Notes under the pieces: generated by a model
The model's database searches: none
Seen by the model: the letters and a program-made list of their open reading frames with translations, nothing else
What the model was told of the DNA's origin: nothing
Part shown: positions 18,922-30,148 of the stretch, piece by piece
How the letters are laid out: each line of letters opens with the position of its first letter
How positions within the stretch are numbered: position 1 is the first letter of the stretch
From: Candidatus Competibacteraceae bacterium
Lineage (GTDB): Bacteria; Pseudomonadota; Gammaproteobacteria; Competibacterales; Competibacteraceae
Reading direction: 5' to 3'
Length of the DNA: 64,000 nt
Assembly (NCBI GenBank): GCA_003989065.1
Contig: RXIW01000001.1
Coordinates: forward strand, 152,803 to 216,802
Program-made: the position numbers and the translations under genes

Positions 18922-19821
18922 TCAGACCTCACCGCCAAACGACGCCAGCAAGCGTGGCAATAATAAGGCCAACTCACCGGTCATCAAGGCAAACTCGGCG
19001 TCGAACAACGCCTCCGGAGCATCCGCCACATCCTGCAGCGACTCTCGAACCACATCCAGGAACTGGAGTCGGCGCACGATCAAAGCTTCATCCAACAGGA
19101 AGCTCACCCGCTCATCCCAGATCAGGCCCAGCCGCGTGACCTGCTTGCCTGCATCCAGATGGCCACGAATCTCGTCGCCGGTCAAATCCTGGCCCCGACA
19201 ACGCACGATACCGCCGCCCTCCCCCCGTTCGCGCAGTTCGCAGACATCGCCCAGGGCAAAGCCCGCCGGCGCTTGGCCTTCGATCAGCCAGGCCGTCATG
19301 ACGGCCGCCACCGACTGCTGGACCTGCAATGGGACGATCGGTAACGAATCCAGGGTTTTGCGCAAGGTTCCGGTGATTTCCTCGACCACGCGCGGACTGG
19401 CGCTGTCGACCACCAGCCAACCATCGGCCGGATCCAGATAGGCGTAAGCGTTTCGGCTGCGGCTCAGGGCGCGCGGCGTCAACTCTTGCACCAGCTGCTC
19501 GCGCAATTCCTGTTTCTCCCGTCGCCGCACCGGTCGTCGCTGTTCATCCTCGATCAGGGCGATGCGCTCGGTCAGGGCCTGGTTGACCACGACCGCCGGC
19601 AACAACTTTTCCTCGGTGCGTAAACACATCATCAACCGCCCCGCCGCCGCATGGACCAAATCGGCGGCCTTGCGACCGAGCGGCGGCGTCCAACCGGCCG
19701 CGCTGAGTTGATGGCTGGGGCACGGCTGAAAAACTCGCTGTTCCAATCGCACCGCCAATTGCTCGCCATCCAGGGGGAACGGCTCACCCAAACGAAACAG
19801 GGTCAGATTCTTGAACCACAT
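18922..19821 (-). CDS. rdgC: Recombination-associated protein RdgC
   Basis: A nucleoid-associated DNA-binding ring protein that modulates RecA. 299 aa, the usual length. It begins MWFKNLTLFRLGEPF, a nearly invariant RdgC start, and carries AAGWTPPLGR and CLRTEEKLLPAVVVNQAL in the first third and RLGLIWDERVSFLLDE in the last third. The frame is open further upstream, but the ATG at 19821 gives the conserved N-terminus. It is a single-gene unit, divergent from the phasin gene. Confidence 0.96.
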   Translation of the reverse strand: MWFKNLTLFRLGEPFPLDGEQLAVRLEQRVFQPCPSHQLSAAGWTPPLGRKAADLVHAAAGRLMMCLRTEEKLLPAVVVNQALTERIALIEDEQRRPVRRREKQELREQLVQELTPRALSRSRNAYAYLDPADGWLVVDSASPRVVEEITGTLRKTLDSLPIVPLQVQQSVAAVMTAWLIEGQAPAGFALGDVCELRERGEGGGIVRCRGQDLTGDEIRGHLDAGKQVTRLGLIWDERVSFLLDEALIVRRLQFLDVVRESLQDVADAPEALFDAEFALMTGELALLLPRLLASFGGEV

Positions 19822-19987
19822 CAGGGACCATCCCTTGCCGCGAAAGCATGGATTATCCGCCAACGCCACCGGCGCGCCAAGGCAATCTTCCAAATATTTG
19901 TTGCAGTGCAGCATTACTTATTCTATCATAGCCTTCGGACAAGCATTGAATATCGTCGCAAACCATTCATCCCAAGGAGTCATGATC

Positions 19988-20329
19988 ATGTCAAACGATG
20001 CCCTGGCCAAGATCGCGGAGCAGTATCAGAGTTTTCTGAGTCCGGTCATTAAGGCCAACAAGCTGTCGGCCTCCAATCTCGAAGCGCTGGTGAATTTCCA
20101 GATGAGCACGCTGCAATCCTATATCGACATCTCGATCGCCCGGATCAAGGCCGCCGCCGATATCGACGATCCCGCCAGCCTGCAGGCTTTTCTTTCCAGC
20201 CAAGTCGAGCTCATCGCCAGTCTGCAAAAGAAATTCGCCGACGACAGCAAATCGCTCGGCGAACTGATGGCGAAGTTCAAGGGCGATTTCGAGAAGCTGG
20301 TTCAGGAAAACCTGCCGAGCGGCAAGTAA
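19988..20329 (+). CDS. Phasin-family protein
   Basis: A 113-aa amphipathic helical protein, starting MSNDALAKIAEQYQSFLSPV and containing LVNFQMSTLQSYIDISIARI and LIASLQKKFADDSKSLGELM, the pattern of phasin_2-type proteins that coat polyhydroxyalkanoate granules. AAGGAG lies 8 bp before the ATG at 19988, so this start is preferred over the ATG two codons earlier. No phaC or phaR is present in the window, so the role in polyester storage rests on family resemblance. Confidence 0.75.
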   Translation: MSNDALAKIAEQYQSFLSPVIKANKLSASNLEALVNFQMSTLQSYIDISIARIKAAADIDDPASLQAFLSSQVELIASLQKKFADDSKSLGELMAKFKGDFEKLVQENLPSGK

Positions 20330-20436
20330 ACCCCTCTCCTCATCGCACCGTGACGGGGCTGGACGCGACCCTTCCACCCCGTCGTCTCGTCATGCCCCGA
20401 TCGCCTTCCCCGTGGTAGAGTTGTTAGCTGGATTAG

Positions 20437-21573
<1,137 letters not shown>

Positions 21574-21605
21574 AGTTTTCCACCTCAACCCGAAACGGCG
21601 ATTTC

Positions 21606-22223
21606 ATGCCTCAAACCGATCATGACCGCGTCATCGCCCTTGCCGCTACGATGCAAGCCGCCGACCTGGTCCGCAGCATCGCTCGACGCGGCCAAGCCAA
21701 TTCCGACGACGCCGAAATCTGCCTGGGCAGCCTGCTACAGATCGACGCTCCCAGCAGCGCCGACATCTATGGCGGTATTCTCCATCTGCAGGCTGGCCTG
21801 TGCCTGCTCGAGCAACAGCTCCAAAACCCGCGCGACATGGAACTGACCCGCTACGTAGTGACCCTGCTGCGCCTGGAACGGCGGTTGGCGCGACGCAACG
21901 ACCTGCTGCTGCTGCTGCGCAACGGCATCGAAGACATTACCCGCAATCTGGCGCATTTCCCCATCGGCCACAGCAACACCATCGCCCGTTTCGCCGATCT
22001 CTATCTGAAAACGCTCAGCACCCTGTCGCCGCGCATCATGGTCAGCGGCGACCCGATCCACCTGAACAATTCGGAAAACGCCAACCGCATCCGGGCTTTG
22101 TTGCTGGCCGGCATTCGCGCCGCCATCCTGTGGCGGCAAAGCGGCGGCGGTCGGCTGACCCTGCTGCTGCGACGCAACGCGCTGTTGCGGGAAACCCGGC
22201 AGCTGCTGAGCGATATCGCCTGA
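21606..22223 (+). CDS. hflD: High frequency lysogenization protein HflD homolog
   Basis: 205 aa, matching the ~210-aa family. All-helical, with AATMQAADLVRSIARRG near the N-terminus and SPRIMVSGDPIHLNNSENANRIRALLLAGIRAAILWRQ near the end, both well conserved. In E. coli the protein is membrane-associated and counteracts lambda CII; its normal role is unclear. The ATG at 21606 gives the family N-terminus. It is cotranscribed with mnmA and converges on relA. Confidence 0.93.
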   Translation: MPQTDHDRVIALAATMQAADLVRSIARRGQANSDDAEICLGSLLQIDAPSSADIYGGILHLQAGLCLLEQQLQNPRDMELTRYVVTLLRLERRLARRNDLLLLLRNGIEDITRNLAHFPIGHSNTIARFADLYLKTLSTLSPRIMVSGDPIHLNNSENANRIRALLLAGIRAAILWRQSGGGRLTLLLRRNALLRETRQLLSDIA

Positions 22224-22235
22224 GATATCGCCTGA
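22212..22235. repeat. 12-bp tandem duplication at the hflD stop codon
   Basis: GATATCGCCTGA occurs twice head to tail; the first copy ends with the hflD TGA stop and the second repeats it in frame. It is probably a recent slippage duplication with no effect on the protein. Confidence 0.85.
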
Positions 22236-22241
22236 AGCCGC

Positions 22242-24389
22242 TCAGACCTTGCGGTACGCCTCCACCACGTTGTGCAGCTGGCTGATCTTGTCGAGCACCC
22301 GGCTGAGCTGCATCACGTCGGCGACTTCCAGGGTCAGGCCCATGCGGGCGATGCTGGTTTCCCGGTCGGTCAGGGTATTGGCCCCCAACACATTGACCTG
22401 TTCGTTGGCCAGGATCGAGGTGATGTCGCGCAACAGACCGGAGCGGTCGTAGGCGATGATCATGATGTCGACCACATAGGTGGCCGGCATCTCGCCCCAG
22501 CTGACTTCGATCACCCGTTCGTGATGCTGGTTGGCCAAACCGAGTAGATTGGCGCAATCCTGGCGGTGAATGGTGACGCCACGCCCCTGGGTGATGTAGC
22601 CGGCGATCGGTTCGAAAGGCGCCGGCTGGCAGCAATGCGCCATCTGGGTCAACAACCGCCCCACCCCGCGAATCTGGACATCGCTCTTGCCAGTTTCGGT
22701 GGCTTTGGCCTTGCGCAGCACCGGCAAACCATCTTCCGCCGTCGGCGAGGGCGACAGCAATTCCGGAATCCGGGCGATCACCTGCGATGTGGTCAAAGCG
22801 CCATGGCCGACAGTGGCGAACAGCTCGTCCAACTTGCCGAAATTGAGCTTCTCCGCCACTTTCTCCAGCTTGATTTGCTTGATGCCCAGACGCTGGAACT
22901 CCCGTTCCAGCGCCGCCCGGCCGGCGGCGATATTCTTGTCCTGATCCTGCTGGATGAACCATTGGCGGATCTTGGCCCGCGCCCGGTTGGTCTTGATATA
23001 GCCGAGGTGCGGGCTGAGCCAGTCGCGACTGGGGCCGCCGTTCTTGGCGGTCAGCACTTCCACCTGCTCACCGTTCTTGAGTTCGTAGGTCAGCGGCACG
23101 ATGCGGCCATTGACCTTGGCCCCCCGGCAGCGGTGGCCAACTTCGGTATGGATGTGATAGGCGAAATCCAGTGACGTAGCGCCTGGCGGCAATTCGACGA
23201 TGGTGCCCTTGGGCGTGATGGCGTAAACCCGATCCTGGAAAGCCTCGGCCTTGAACCGCTCCAGCAAATCGCTGTCGTCGCTGTCCTCCTCCCGATACTC
23301 CAGCATCTGCCGCAGCCAAGCGATCTGCTGGGCGGCTCCGTCGCCGGGCTCTTGGCCGCCTTCCTTGTAGCGCCAGTGCGCCGCCACCCCCAATTCGGCA
23401 TTGCGGTGCATGTCGAAGGTGCGGATCTGCACCTCCACGGCCCGCCCTTCCGGCCCTACCACCGCCGTATGCAGCGACTGATAGCCATTGGGCTTGGGAT
23501 GGGCGATGTAGTCGTCGAATTCCTGATGGATGTGATTCCAGTGGGTATGCACCACCCCCAGGGCGGCATAGCAGTCTCCCACCGAATCGACGATGACCCG
23601 CACCGCCCGCACATCGAAGATCTGTTCGAACGACAGTTTCTTGCGCTGCATCTTGCGCCAGATGCTGTAGATATGCTTGACCCGACCACTGACCTCGCCC
23701 TGGATGTGGGCTTGCTGCAAATAGCCGCGCAAGTCCCGCATGACCTGGGCGAGATAAAGCTCCCGGTCGGCGCGGCGCTGTTCGAGCGCGGCGGCGATCC
23801 GCCGGTAGACCGCCGGATCCAGATAGCGCAGCGCCAGGTCTTCCATCTCCCACTTGAGCCGGCCGATGCCGAGCCGGTTGGCCAGCGGCGAAAAGATATC
23901 CAGCGTCTCCCGCGCCAGGCGCTGCTGTTCCTCGGTCGGTTGCCGCCCAAGCTGACGCAGGGCGTGCAGCTGCATCGCCAGCTTGATGAGCACCACCCGC
24001 ACATCCTGGGCCATCGCCAACAGCATCTTGCGCAGATTTTCCAGCTGGCGTCCGACGTGCTGGCTGCTTTGATGCAATTCACCGATGGCGTCGAGTTTGA
24101 CGATGCCGGCAACCAATCGCATGATGGCTGGGCCGAAATCTTCTTGCACCGCCGCCGGCTTGATCCGACCGGCAGTCACCGGCTCATGCAGCAAGGCCGC
24201 GGCAACCACCTCGTGGTCCATACCCAGATCGGCCAGCAAATCGGCGACCACCAGCTGTTCCGGCATTTCGCTGCAGGCGTAAGCGCGCCGCACGGTCTCG
24301 ATCTGCGCCGGCGACCAAGCGACTGAACGGATATTCAGCCATGTATCGAAATCCGCGCCGGCCAGCGCGGTTTGCCTGGAACTGACCAT
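22242..24389 (-). CDS. relA: GTP pyrophosphokinase (monofunctional (p)ppGpp synthetase) RelA
   Basis: This ribosome-associated enzyme makes (p)ppGpp during amino acid starvation. 715 aa. The N-terminal hydrolase domain is degenerate: where bifunctional enzymes have the His-Asp metal pair, this has LLHEPVT (residues 67-73). The synthetase domain has EFDDYIAHPKPNGYQSLHT (290-308); EXDD, rather than the RXKD of SpoT/Rel, marks a monofunctional RelA. A TGS domain (about 395-455) and a C-terminal ACT domain (about 640-715) follow. A separate spoT should exist elsewhere. The upstream leader carries two tandem hairpins. Confidence 0.96.
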   Translation of the reverse strand: MVSSRQTALAGADFDTWLNIRSVAWSPAQIETVRRAYACSEMPEQLVVADLLADLGMDHEVVAAALLHEPVTAGRIKPAAVQEDFGPAIMRLVAGIVKLDAIGELHQSSQHVGRQLENLRKMLLAMAQDVRVVLIKLAMQLHALRQLGRQPTEEQQRLARETLDIFSPLANRLGIGRLKWEMEDLALRYLDPAVYRRIAAALEQRRADRELYLAQVMRDLRGYLQQAHIQGEVSGRVKHIYSIWRKMQRKKLSFEQIFDVRAVRVIVDSVGDCYAALGVVHTHWNHIHQEFDDYIAHPKPNGYQSLHTAVVGPEGRAVEVQIRTFDMHRNAELGVAAHWRYKEGGQEPGDGAAQQIAWLRQMLEYREEDSDDSDLLERFKAEAFQDRVYAITPKGTIVELPPGATSLDFAYHIHTEVGHRCRGAKVNGRIVPLTYELKNGEQVEVLTAKNGGPSRDWLSPHLGYIKTNRARAKIRQWFIQQDQDKNIAAGRAALEREFQRLGIKQIKLEKVAEKLNFGKLDELFATVGHGALTTSQVIARIPELLSPSPTAEDGLPVLRKAKATETGKSDVQIRGVGRLLTQMAHCCQPAPFEPIAGYITQGRGVTIHRQDCANLLGLANQHHERVIEVSWGEMPATYVVDIMIIAYDRSGLLRDITSILANEQVNVLGANTLTDRETSIARMGLTLEVADVMQLSRVLDKISQLHNVVEAYRKV

Positions 24390-24494
24390 GATGAATCCTC
24401 ATATCACTCAGACAACACCACACCCGCCCCGGAAAAACTGGCGGGGCGAATGACGAGGAGTTCGATGCGGACTGATTGAATTTTAGCTATTCGA

Positions 24495-24541
24495 CGATAC
24501 CGACGGGGCGGTATCGCATCCTCCCTCGAAGCGAGGGAGGA
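24495..24541. repeat. Two adjacent perfect hairpins between the cytochrome gene and relA
   Basis: CGATACCG/CGGTATCG (8-bp stem, 6-nt loop, 24495-24516) is followed 2 bp later by TCCTCCCTCG/CGAGGGAGGA (10-bp stem, 3-nt loop, 24519-24541). Both lie between the stop of the cytochrome gene and the relA start, on the strand shared by both genes. There is no T-run, so they may be a leader structure, an mRNA-end stabiliser or a repeated extragenic element. Confidence 0.8.
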
Positions 24542-24573
24542 CCGGCAAGAAGGCAGGAAAGGCGCGAGGTCGC

Positions 24574-24969
24574 TTAATTGTCCTTGGCACCCTGATCGAC
24601 CCAGGCGCGGATCACCGCCAGTTGCTCTGCCGGCAACTTGACCTTGCCATGTGGCATCTGGATGGAGGGATCCACCCCGGCGCGGCCTTCGATCAGCCGG
24701 TTCAGACTGCTGTTGAGGCTTTGGCCGGGGATGACGACCGGCCCCATCTTGGTACCCTTCATCAGCTCGGCATAGCTGCCCACGGCGAGACCGCTCTTTT
24801 GGTAGCCTTCGCCATTGGGCGCGGTATGGCACTCGGCGCAGCTCGATTTCAAGATGGGGAGGACATCTTTCTGGAAACTCACGGGCTTGGCCGGCTTCTC
24901 GCCGGAACAGCCTGCCAGCACGCCCAACCCCAACAGCAACGCGGATGCAAGCAGTTTACAAGAGTTCAT
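24574..24969 (-). CDS. c-type cytochrome lipoprotein
   Basis: 131 aa. The N-terminus is a lipoprotein signal with a lipobox (LGVLAGC, Cys about residue 21), so the protein is likely membrane-tethered in the periplasm. One haem motif, CAECH, sits in VLPILKSSCAECHTAPNGEG, and a candidate axial Met is in PSIQMPHGK. The arrangement resembles the planctomycete-type cytochrome c domain (DVLPIL...CAECH). It is an electron-transfer protein with unknown partner. AAGGAA precedes the ATG. Confidence 0.82.
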   Translation of the reverse strand: MNSCKLLASALLLGLGVLAGCSGEKPAKPVSFQKDVLPILKSSCAECHTAPNGEGYQKSGLAVGSYAELMKGTKMGPVVIPGQSLNSSLNRLIEGRAGVDPSIQMPHGKVKLPAEQLAVIRAWVDQGAKDN

Positions 24970-25333
24970 GGATCGTTCCTTGTGCGTTTTAGACGGGTAT
25001 TGACTCGGTTTGGATGAGACCGTCGTAATCTTATCAGACTACAAGGGCACGGGGGTGGAAGCAGGACCCGGCCGCACTATCCGGCGCATGCCAGCGCATC
25101 GGCCATACGATACTGCTTCATCGAAAATCATCCTTAAACTGATTCAGGGTATACTAGATTCATCGGTGCGCCCGGCGCCTGACGCTCCATCTACAGACGT
25201 TCGCCATTGCCCGATCCCCAAGCAAGGCTACGACCTAATTCATGGCATCATCACCGGCCATCCATCCATGATCTGGAGCGTCAACCGCTGTCGGGCATGG
25301 CCCCAACCGTCAACATAAAGCAGGACGAATAAC
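24970..25333. other. 364-bp gap upstream of glgB
   Basis: No gene is visible. A TATACT at about 25150, preceded by GGG, may be the -10 element of the glgB promoter, but no good -35 accompanies it. The rest has no repeat or hairpin that I could support. Confidence 0.4.
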
Positions 25334-27643
25334 GTGACGAGCCCGAAATTGCAATCTGAACTACAGCGCATCATCGAAGCGCGCCATCACGATCCCTTCA
25401 GCGTGCTAGGCCGCCATCCGCAGGACAAGAAACTACTGGTGCGCGCTTATCTGCCCTATGCCCAGGAGGTTCACATCGCCGAGGGCAATCTGGCGATGGA
25501 GCGCATCCCCAACACCGACCTGTTCGAGTGGCGTGGGCAAGCCGATCAAGTCCCCGAACGCTATCGCCTCATCTGGCGCGATTCCGACCACCACGAGCAT
25601 ATCTCCTTCGATCCTTACTGTTTTCCCCCGCAACTGGGGGATCTCGACCTGTATCTGTTCGGCGAGGGCAAACACTGGCACGCCTACCGCTTCCTGGGCG
25701 CGCACCCGCATCGCGCCGATGGCGTAGCGGGCGTACTGTTCGCCGTGTGGGCGCCCAACGCCGAACGGGTCAGCGTGGTCGGCAGCTTCAACCGCTGGGA
25801 TGGCCGTATCCACCCCATGCGGGTGCGCGGCGGCAGCGGCGTCTGGGAATTGTTCATCCCCAACATCGCCCCTGGCGATCTGTACAAGTTCGAAATCCGC
25901 AGCCGCAACGGTGGATCGATCCAACTGAAATCCGATCCTTACGGGCAGCACTTCGAAATGCGCCCGAGCACCGCCACCATCGTCACCAAGCCCGATACCT
26001 ATACTTGGCGCGATGAGACGTGGCTGGCGCAACGCAAGGAGACCGACTGGCTGCACCACCCGCTGTCGGTCTATGAAGTGCACCTCGGCTCATGGCGGCG
26101 AGGCTGGGAAGGCGAATTCCTGAACTACCGCGAACTGGCCCACCAACTGGTCGAATACGTCAAGGAACTGGGCTTCAACTACATCGAGCTGTTGCCGATC
26201 ACCGAGCATCCCTTCGACGCATCCTGGGGTTACCAGACCACCGGTTACTACGCGCCCACCAGCCGGTTCGGCACACCGGACGATTTCCGCTACTTCATCG
26301 ACTATTGCCATCTGCACGATGTCGGCGTGATTCTCGACTGGGTGCCGGCGCACTTTCCCAAGGACGCCCACGCTCTGGCCCGATTCGATGGCGAACCGCT
26401 CTATGAGCACGCCGACCCGCGCAAGGGCGAGCATCTCGACTGGTCGACGCTGATCTTCAACTATGGCCGCTACGAGGTGAAGAATTTCCTGCTGTCGAGC
26501 GCGCTGTACTGGATCGAGGAATTCCACCTCGACGGGCTGCGGGTCGATGCAGTGGCCTCAATGCTGTATCTGGACTACTCGCGCAAGGAAGGGCAATGGA
26601 TTCCCAACAAGTACGGCGGTCGCGAGAATCTGGAGGCGATCGACTTCCTGCGCGAACTCAACACCGTGGTGCATAGCGAACATCCCGGCGCGATGGTCAT
26701 CGCGGAAGAATCCACCTCCTGGCCGCAGGTGACCCGTCCCACCTACCTGGGCGGTTTGGGCTTCAGCATGAAGTGGAACATGGGCTGGATGAACGACACC
26801 CTGCGCTATATGGCGCAGAACCCGATTCATCGCAAATACCACCACGATCTACTGACCTTCAGCATGTTGTACTGCTTCACCGAGAACTTCATGCTGCCGT
26901 TCTCGCACGACGAGGTGGTCCACGGCAAAGGCTCGATGATCAACAAAATGCCGGGTGACGAGTGGCAGCGCTTCGCCAACCTGCGCTTGCTGTATGTCTA
27001 CATGTTCACCCACCCCGGCAAGAAGCTGCTGTTCATGGGCACCGAGTTCGGCCAGGGCACCGAGTGGAACAGCGCCACCACCCTCGACTGGTACGTGCTC
27101 CAGTTCAATTTCCACCAGGGCATGCAACAGCTGGTCAAGGATCTGAACCACCTCTATCACAGCAGCCCGGAATTGCACCATTACGAGTTCGACTGGCAGG
27201 GCTTCTCCTGGGTCGATTGTCATGATGCCGATCAATCCATCCTGAGCTACCTGCGCAAGAAGGACGACGACTTCCTGGTCGTGGTGGTCAACTTCACCCC
27301 GGTGCCGCGCCACGATTACCGGATCGGAGTGCCGCGACCGGGTCGCTACACCGAAGCTCTCAACTCCGATTCACACTTCTACGGCGGCAGCGGCGTCGGT
27401 AACGGCGGCGTCGAATTGATCTCCGAAGAGCGGCCGTGGATGGAGCATCCCTACTCGATCACCATCACGGTGCCGCCGCTGGGCGGCGTGGTACTGCGGC
27501 CGGACCCCCTGCCGGAGCCGGTGCTGATCGCGGCAGAGACGGTCAACGAGGCGCCCGCCGAGGCGGAAGCAGCGCTCAAGCCCGCCGCCACACTGGCTGT
27601 TGCGGCAACCTCGGTCGAGGAAGAACTGGCGCAGCCGGAGTGA
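25334..27643 (+). CDS. glgB: 1,4-alpha-glucan branching enzyme
   Basis: A GH13 enzyme that makes alpha-1,6 branches in glycogen. 769 aa against a usual ~730. An N-terminal carbohydrate-binding domain (about 1-115) and a second beta-sandwich ([25 protein letters not shown]) precede the barrel. Catalytic segments are [15 protein letters not shown] with the nucleophile Asp, [10 protein letters not shown] with the acid Glu, and [11 protein letters not shown] with the transition-state Asp. The start is a GTG with AGGA upstream. The last ~45 residues after GGVVLRPD are a low-complexity Ala/Glu/Pro tail not usual in the family. No other glg gene is adjacent; a strong terminator follows. Confidence 0.96.
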   Translation: MTSPKLQSELQRIIEARHHDPFSVLGRHPQDKKLLVRAYLPYAQEVHIAEGNLAMERIPNTDLFEWRGQADQVPERYRLIWRDSDHHEHISFDPYCFPPQLGDLDLYLFGEGKHWHAYRFLGAHPHRADGVAGVLFAVWAPNAERVSVVGSFNRWDGRIHPMRVRGGSGVWELFIPNIAPGDLYKFEIRSRNGGSIQLKSDPYGQHFEMRPSTATIVTKPDTYTWRDETWLAQRKETDWLHHPLSVYEVHLGSWRRGWEGEFLNYRELAHQLVEYVKELGFNYIELLPITEHPFDASWGYQTTGYYAPTSRFGTPDDFRYFIDYCHLHDVGVILDWVPAHFPKDAHALARFDGEPLYEHADPRKGEHLDWSTLIFNYGRYEVKNFLLSSALYWIEEFHLDGLRVDAVASMLYLDYSRKEGQWIPNKYGGRENLEAIDFLRELNTVVHSEHPGAMVIAEESTSWPQVTRPTYLGGLGFSMKWNMGWMNDTLRYMAQNPIHRKYHHDLLTFSMLYCFTENFMLPFSHDEVVHGKGSMINKMPGDEWQRFANLRLLYVYMFTHPGKKLLFMGTEFGQGTEWNSATTLDWYVLQFNFHQGMQQLVKDLNHLYHSSPELHHYEFDWQGFSWVDCHDADQSILSYLRKKDDDFLVVVVNFTPVPRHDYRIGVPRPGRYTEALNSDSHFYGGSGVGNGGVELISEERPWMEHPYSITITVPPLGGVVLRPDPLPEPVLIAAETVNEAPAEAEAALKPAATLAVAATSVEEELAQPE

Positions 27644-27674
27644 TCCGCCACGCCATCTCCCGCGCTTGACCACG

Positions 27675-27708
27675 CCGGGGCGCAGCAAAGCTGCGCCCCG
27701 GTCGTTTT
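27675..27708 (+). terminator. Strong intrinsic terminator of glgB
   Basis: CCGGGGCGCAGC/GCTGCGCCCCGG is a perfect 12-bp stem with an AAA loop followed by TCGTTTT, 31 bp after the glgB stop and at the very end of the convergent gene. Confidence 0.92.
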
Positions 27709-29884
27709 AGAGATAATCTCCCGCCATCAGCTCGGAAACGATCAGCTTCTGGAAAATCCTGTCCCGATGCGACTCGGGCTGATCGAGCTGAAGACGGGCC
27801 AGATAGCGCTTGGCCCCTTCCGGTGCCGCGCCTACCGTGATGGCTCGCACCAAGGTCTTCATCAAATCGCCTCGGGTCGCCAGCCGCTGCTTGAGTCCCT
27901 TGAGCACCCGCCCCAGAATGATTTCTTCCTCGGTGAAATCGGTTCCCAGCGGAAAATCCGGCAGCAGACCCATCTCCTTGAAAGGCGCCAGCCGCGTCTG
28001 AATCCGGCCAGGCGTATTGCAGCTGTGCTCCAGCGGAATCTGGTAATCCTGGGGAATCTTCCCCGCCCGCTTGGCCTTGTCCAGTAGTTCCGGCTGAAAA
28101 CGCGAATCGGCGATATTCAGCAACGCTGCGATCACCTCCCGGTCGGATCGCCCGCGCAGATCGGCAATGCCGTACTCGGTGATGATGATATCGCGCAAGT
28201 GGCGCGGTATGGTGATATGGCCATAGTTCCAGACGATGTTCGAGGAGGACGTCGAGCCGGTCTCGCGGGTGCTGCGCAGCATCAGGATCGAGCGGGCATC
28301 CGGCAGCTCGTGCGCCATGGCCACAAAGTTGTATTGCCCGCCGACCCCGCTGATCATCTGGCCGTTCTCCAGCCCGTCGGACACCGCCGCCCCCAGCAGG
28401 GTCACCATGATGGTGGTGTTGATGAAGCGCGCCTCCCGGCGCTGCAAGGTCGCCAGCTCCTGATTGCCGTACAGGTGGTTGACCTTGCGCACCGAAGTCA
28501 TGCAGATCTGCCGGGCTTCGGCCTCGGGCATCGTCCGCAGGGCCTCGTAGAAATCCCGCGGCCCCATGAAGAATCCGCCGTGCATCAGGACACCGCCCAG
28601 CAACCGGCTACCGAGACCGTGGGCGATCACGGCCTCGTAGCTGTCCGATCGATTCAGCTGGGCGGGAACCCGAATAGCCTCGCCGATCACCAGATCGCCC
28701 GCTTCGTAGCGGACCCGGTTGTTGAAGATCCCGAACCGGCGTAGGAACTCGACATCCTGCCCGGTCAGCCAAGGAGAAACGACACGCTGCTCCAGCAGCA
28801 CCTGCAAGGTTTCCTCGGAGACCGTTTCGCTGATCGCACCCTCGTTGAGCAGACGCTGTAGCGGGACGCTGTCATAAACCTTGCGTTTCAGGATGCCATC
28901 CCGATAAAGATGCAGGAAGCCGTTGACGAACATCTCGCTGGCCCCATACAGGCCCTGCTCGAAGGGGTCCGTTCCGCCCATGCGGCCGATCAGATCGCCA
29001 TAATGGTCCAGGATGCGCAACTCGGACAGCAACTGTCGGTAGAGTGCGTTCCGCTGTTGCCGCAAGCGACAGAAATGCACAATGGCGTCGCTCAGGCAAC
29101 CGATGCCGATCTGCAGGGTGCCGCCGTCGCGAATCAGGGCGCTGGCCTGCAAGCCCAACAGATAGTCGGCATTATCCACCGGCATGTTGGGTGCGCCGAA
29201 CTGCTGGAAATCGTAGCAGGGATGATCGAGGACCAGATCGAACGCGGCCGGCCGCACCATGGCGTCGTTATACATGAACGGCATTTCGCGATTGACCTGG
29301 CCCACCGCCACGAGCGGCCGGCCCTGGCGGCGCAAATCCTCCGTCATCGCCAACAGATCCAGACTGACATCCGGATTGCTGCCAAGACTCAGCCAGCGCT
29401 CGCCATCCACTTCCCGCGTATTGATCTGCTGCGCCACCACGTTGATCTGGTTGTCCAGCAGATCCCGCGCCGCGTGGGTGTAGTTGGTGCTGATATAGTT
29501 CTGCTGCTGCATCGGCACGTTCATGAAACCGCCCGGCTTGAGGAAGAATTCGGCGATCTCGACATTGGGTGGCAGCCGACCGGCGCGCAGGTCGATGGCA
29601 TAATCCAGGTCGGGATAATTGCCGAACACCCGGTCGACGAAAGGCCCCAGAAAGCGTTTTTCCAGATCGCTCGACCCTTTGGGGATCTCGACGGTGATCG
29701 CCGTCAGGATCTTGAGTCGCAATTCGGGATCGGCCTTGGCCCGCTGATACAGTGCGTTCACCACAGAATTGGGCTTGCCGATGCCGAGCGGAATCCCCAG
29801 CACGATACGCTTGCCTACCTTGGCGATGAGTTCATCCACGCAAACGTCGACGTCGTGGCAGTAAAGTGGTTTTTTTTCTTGCAC
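27707..29884 (-). CDS. Acetyl-CoA hydrolase/transferase family protein (long form)
   Basis: About 725 aa. The first two-thirds is the CoA-transferase fold (KRIVLGIPLGIGKPNSVVNALY at the N-terminus; ALIRDGGTLQIGIGCLSDAIVHF in the middle) and the end is the acetyl-CoA hydrolase C-terminal domain with MISGVGGQYNFVAMAHELP and IIITEYGIADLRGRSDREV. Members move CoA between acetate, succinate, propionate or hydroxybutyrate, or hydrolyse acyl-CoA; which one cannot be told here. The GTG at 29884 with GGAAG upstream is preferred; in-frame ATGs further up add sequence unlike the family. Acetate and propionate metabolism would fit aceAB and mutAB. Confidence 0.85.
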   Translation of the reverse strand: MQEKKPLYCHDVDVCVDELIAKVGKRIVLGIPLGIGKPNSVVNALYQRAKADPELRLKILTAITVEIPKGSSDLEKRFLGPFVDRVFGNYPDLDYAIDLRAGRLPPNVEIAEFFLKPGGFMNVPMQQQNYISTNYTHAARDLLDNQINVVAQQINTREVDGERWLSLGSNPDVSLDLLAMTEDLRRQGRPLVAVGQVNREMPFMYNDAMVRPAAFDLVLDHPCYDFQQFGAPNMPVDNADYLLGLQASALIRDGGTLQIGIGCLSDAIVHFCRLRQQRNALYRQLLSELRILDHYGDLIGRMGGTDPFEQGLYGASEMFVNGFLHLYRDGILKRKVYDSVPLQRLLNEGAISETVSEETLQVLLEQRVVSPWLTGQDVEFLRRFGIFNNRVRYEAGDLVIGEAIRVPAQLNRSDSYEAVIAHGLGSRLLGGVLMHGGFFMGPRDFYEALRTMPEAEARQICMTSVRKVNHLYGNQELATLQRREARFINTTIMVTLLGAAVSDGLENGQMISGVGGQYNFVAMAHELPDARSILMLRSTRETGSTSSSNIVWNYGHITIPRHLRDIIITEYGIADLRGRSDREVIAALLNIADSRFQPELLDKAKRAGKIPQDYQIPLEHSCNTPGRIQTRLAPFKEMGLLPDFPLGTDFTEEEIILGRVLKGLKQRLATRGDLMKTLVRAITVGAAPEGAKRYLARLQLDQPESHRDRIFQKLIVSELMAGDYL

Positions 29885-30148
29885 GTTCCGATCTTCCTTC
29901 GGCCATTCATGATCTGACGCGGATGAGTGGCGCGGTCCGCCGATGGCGCCGCGAAAACGATCCGGTGCTCGCGTCATCGACCAGCCACTCCGGGCAACAG
30001 GCAAGACACCTCCTGTGCGATTAAGTATCGATTATAACAGTTGCTTACCTGGACAGCCCATGGCGGCGAGATCCGGATCGGATTACACTAATCGACCATT
30101 CGGATACCCTGCGCAATCGGGAACCGCATCCCATAAGGAGACACTTCG

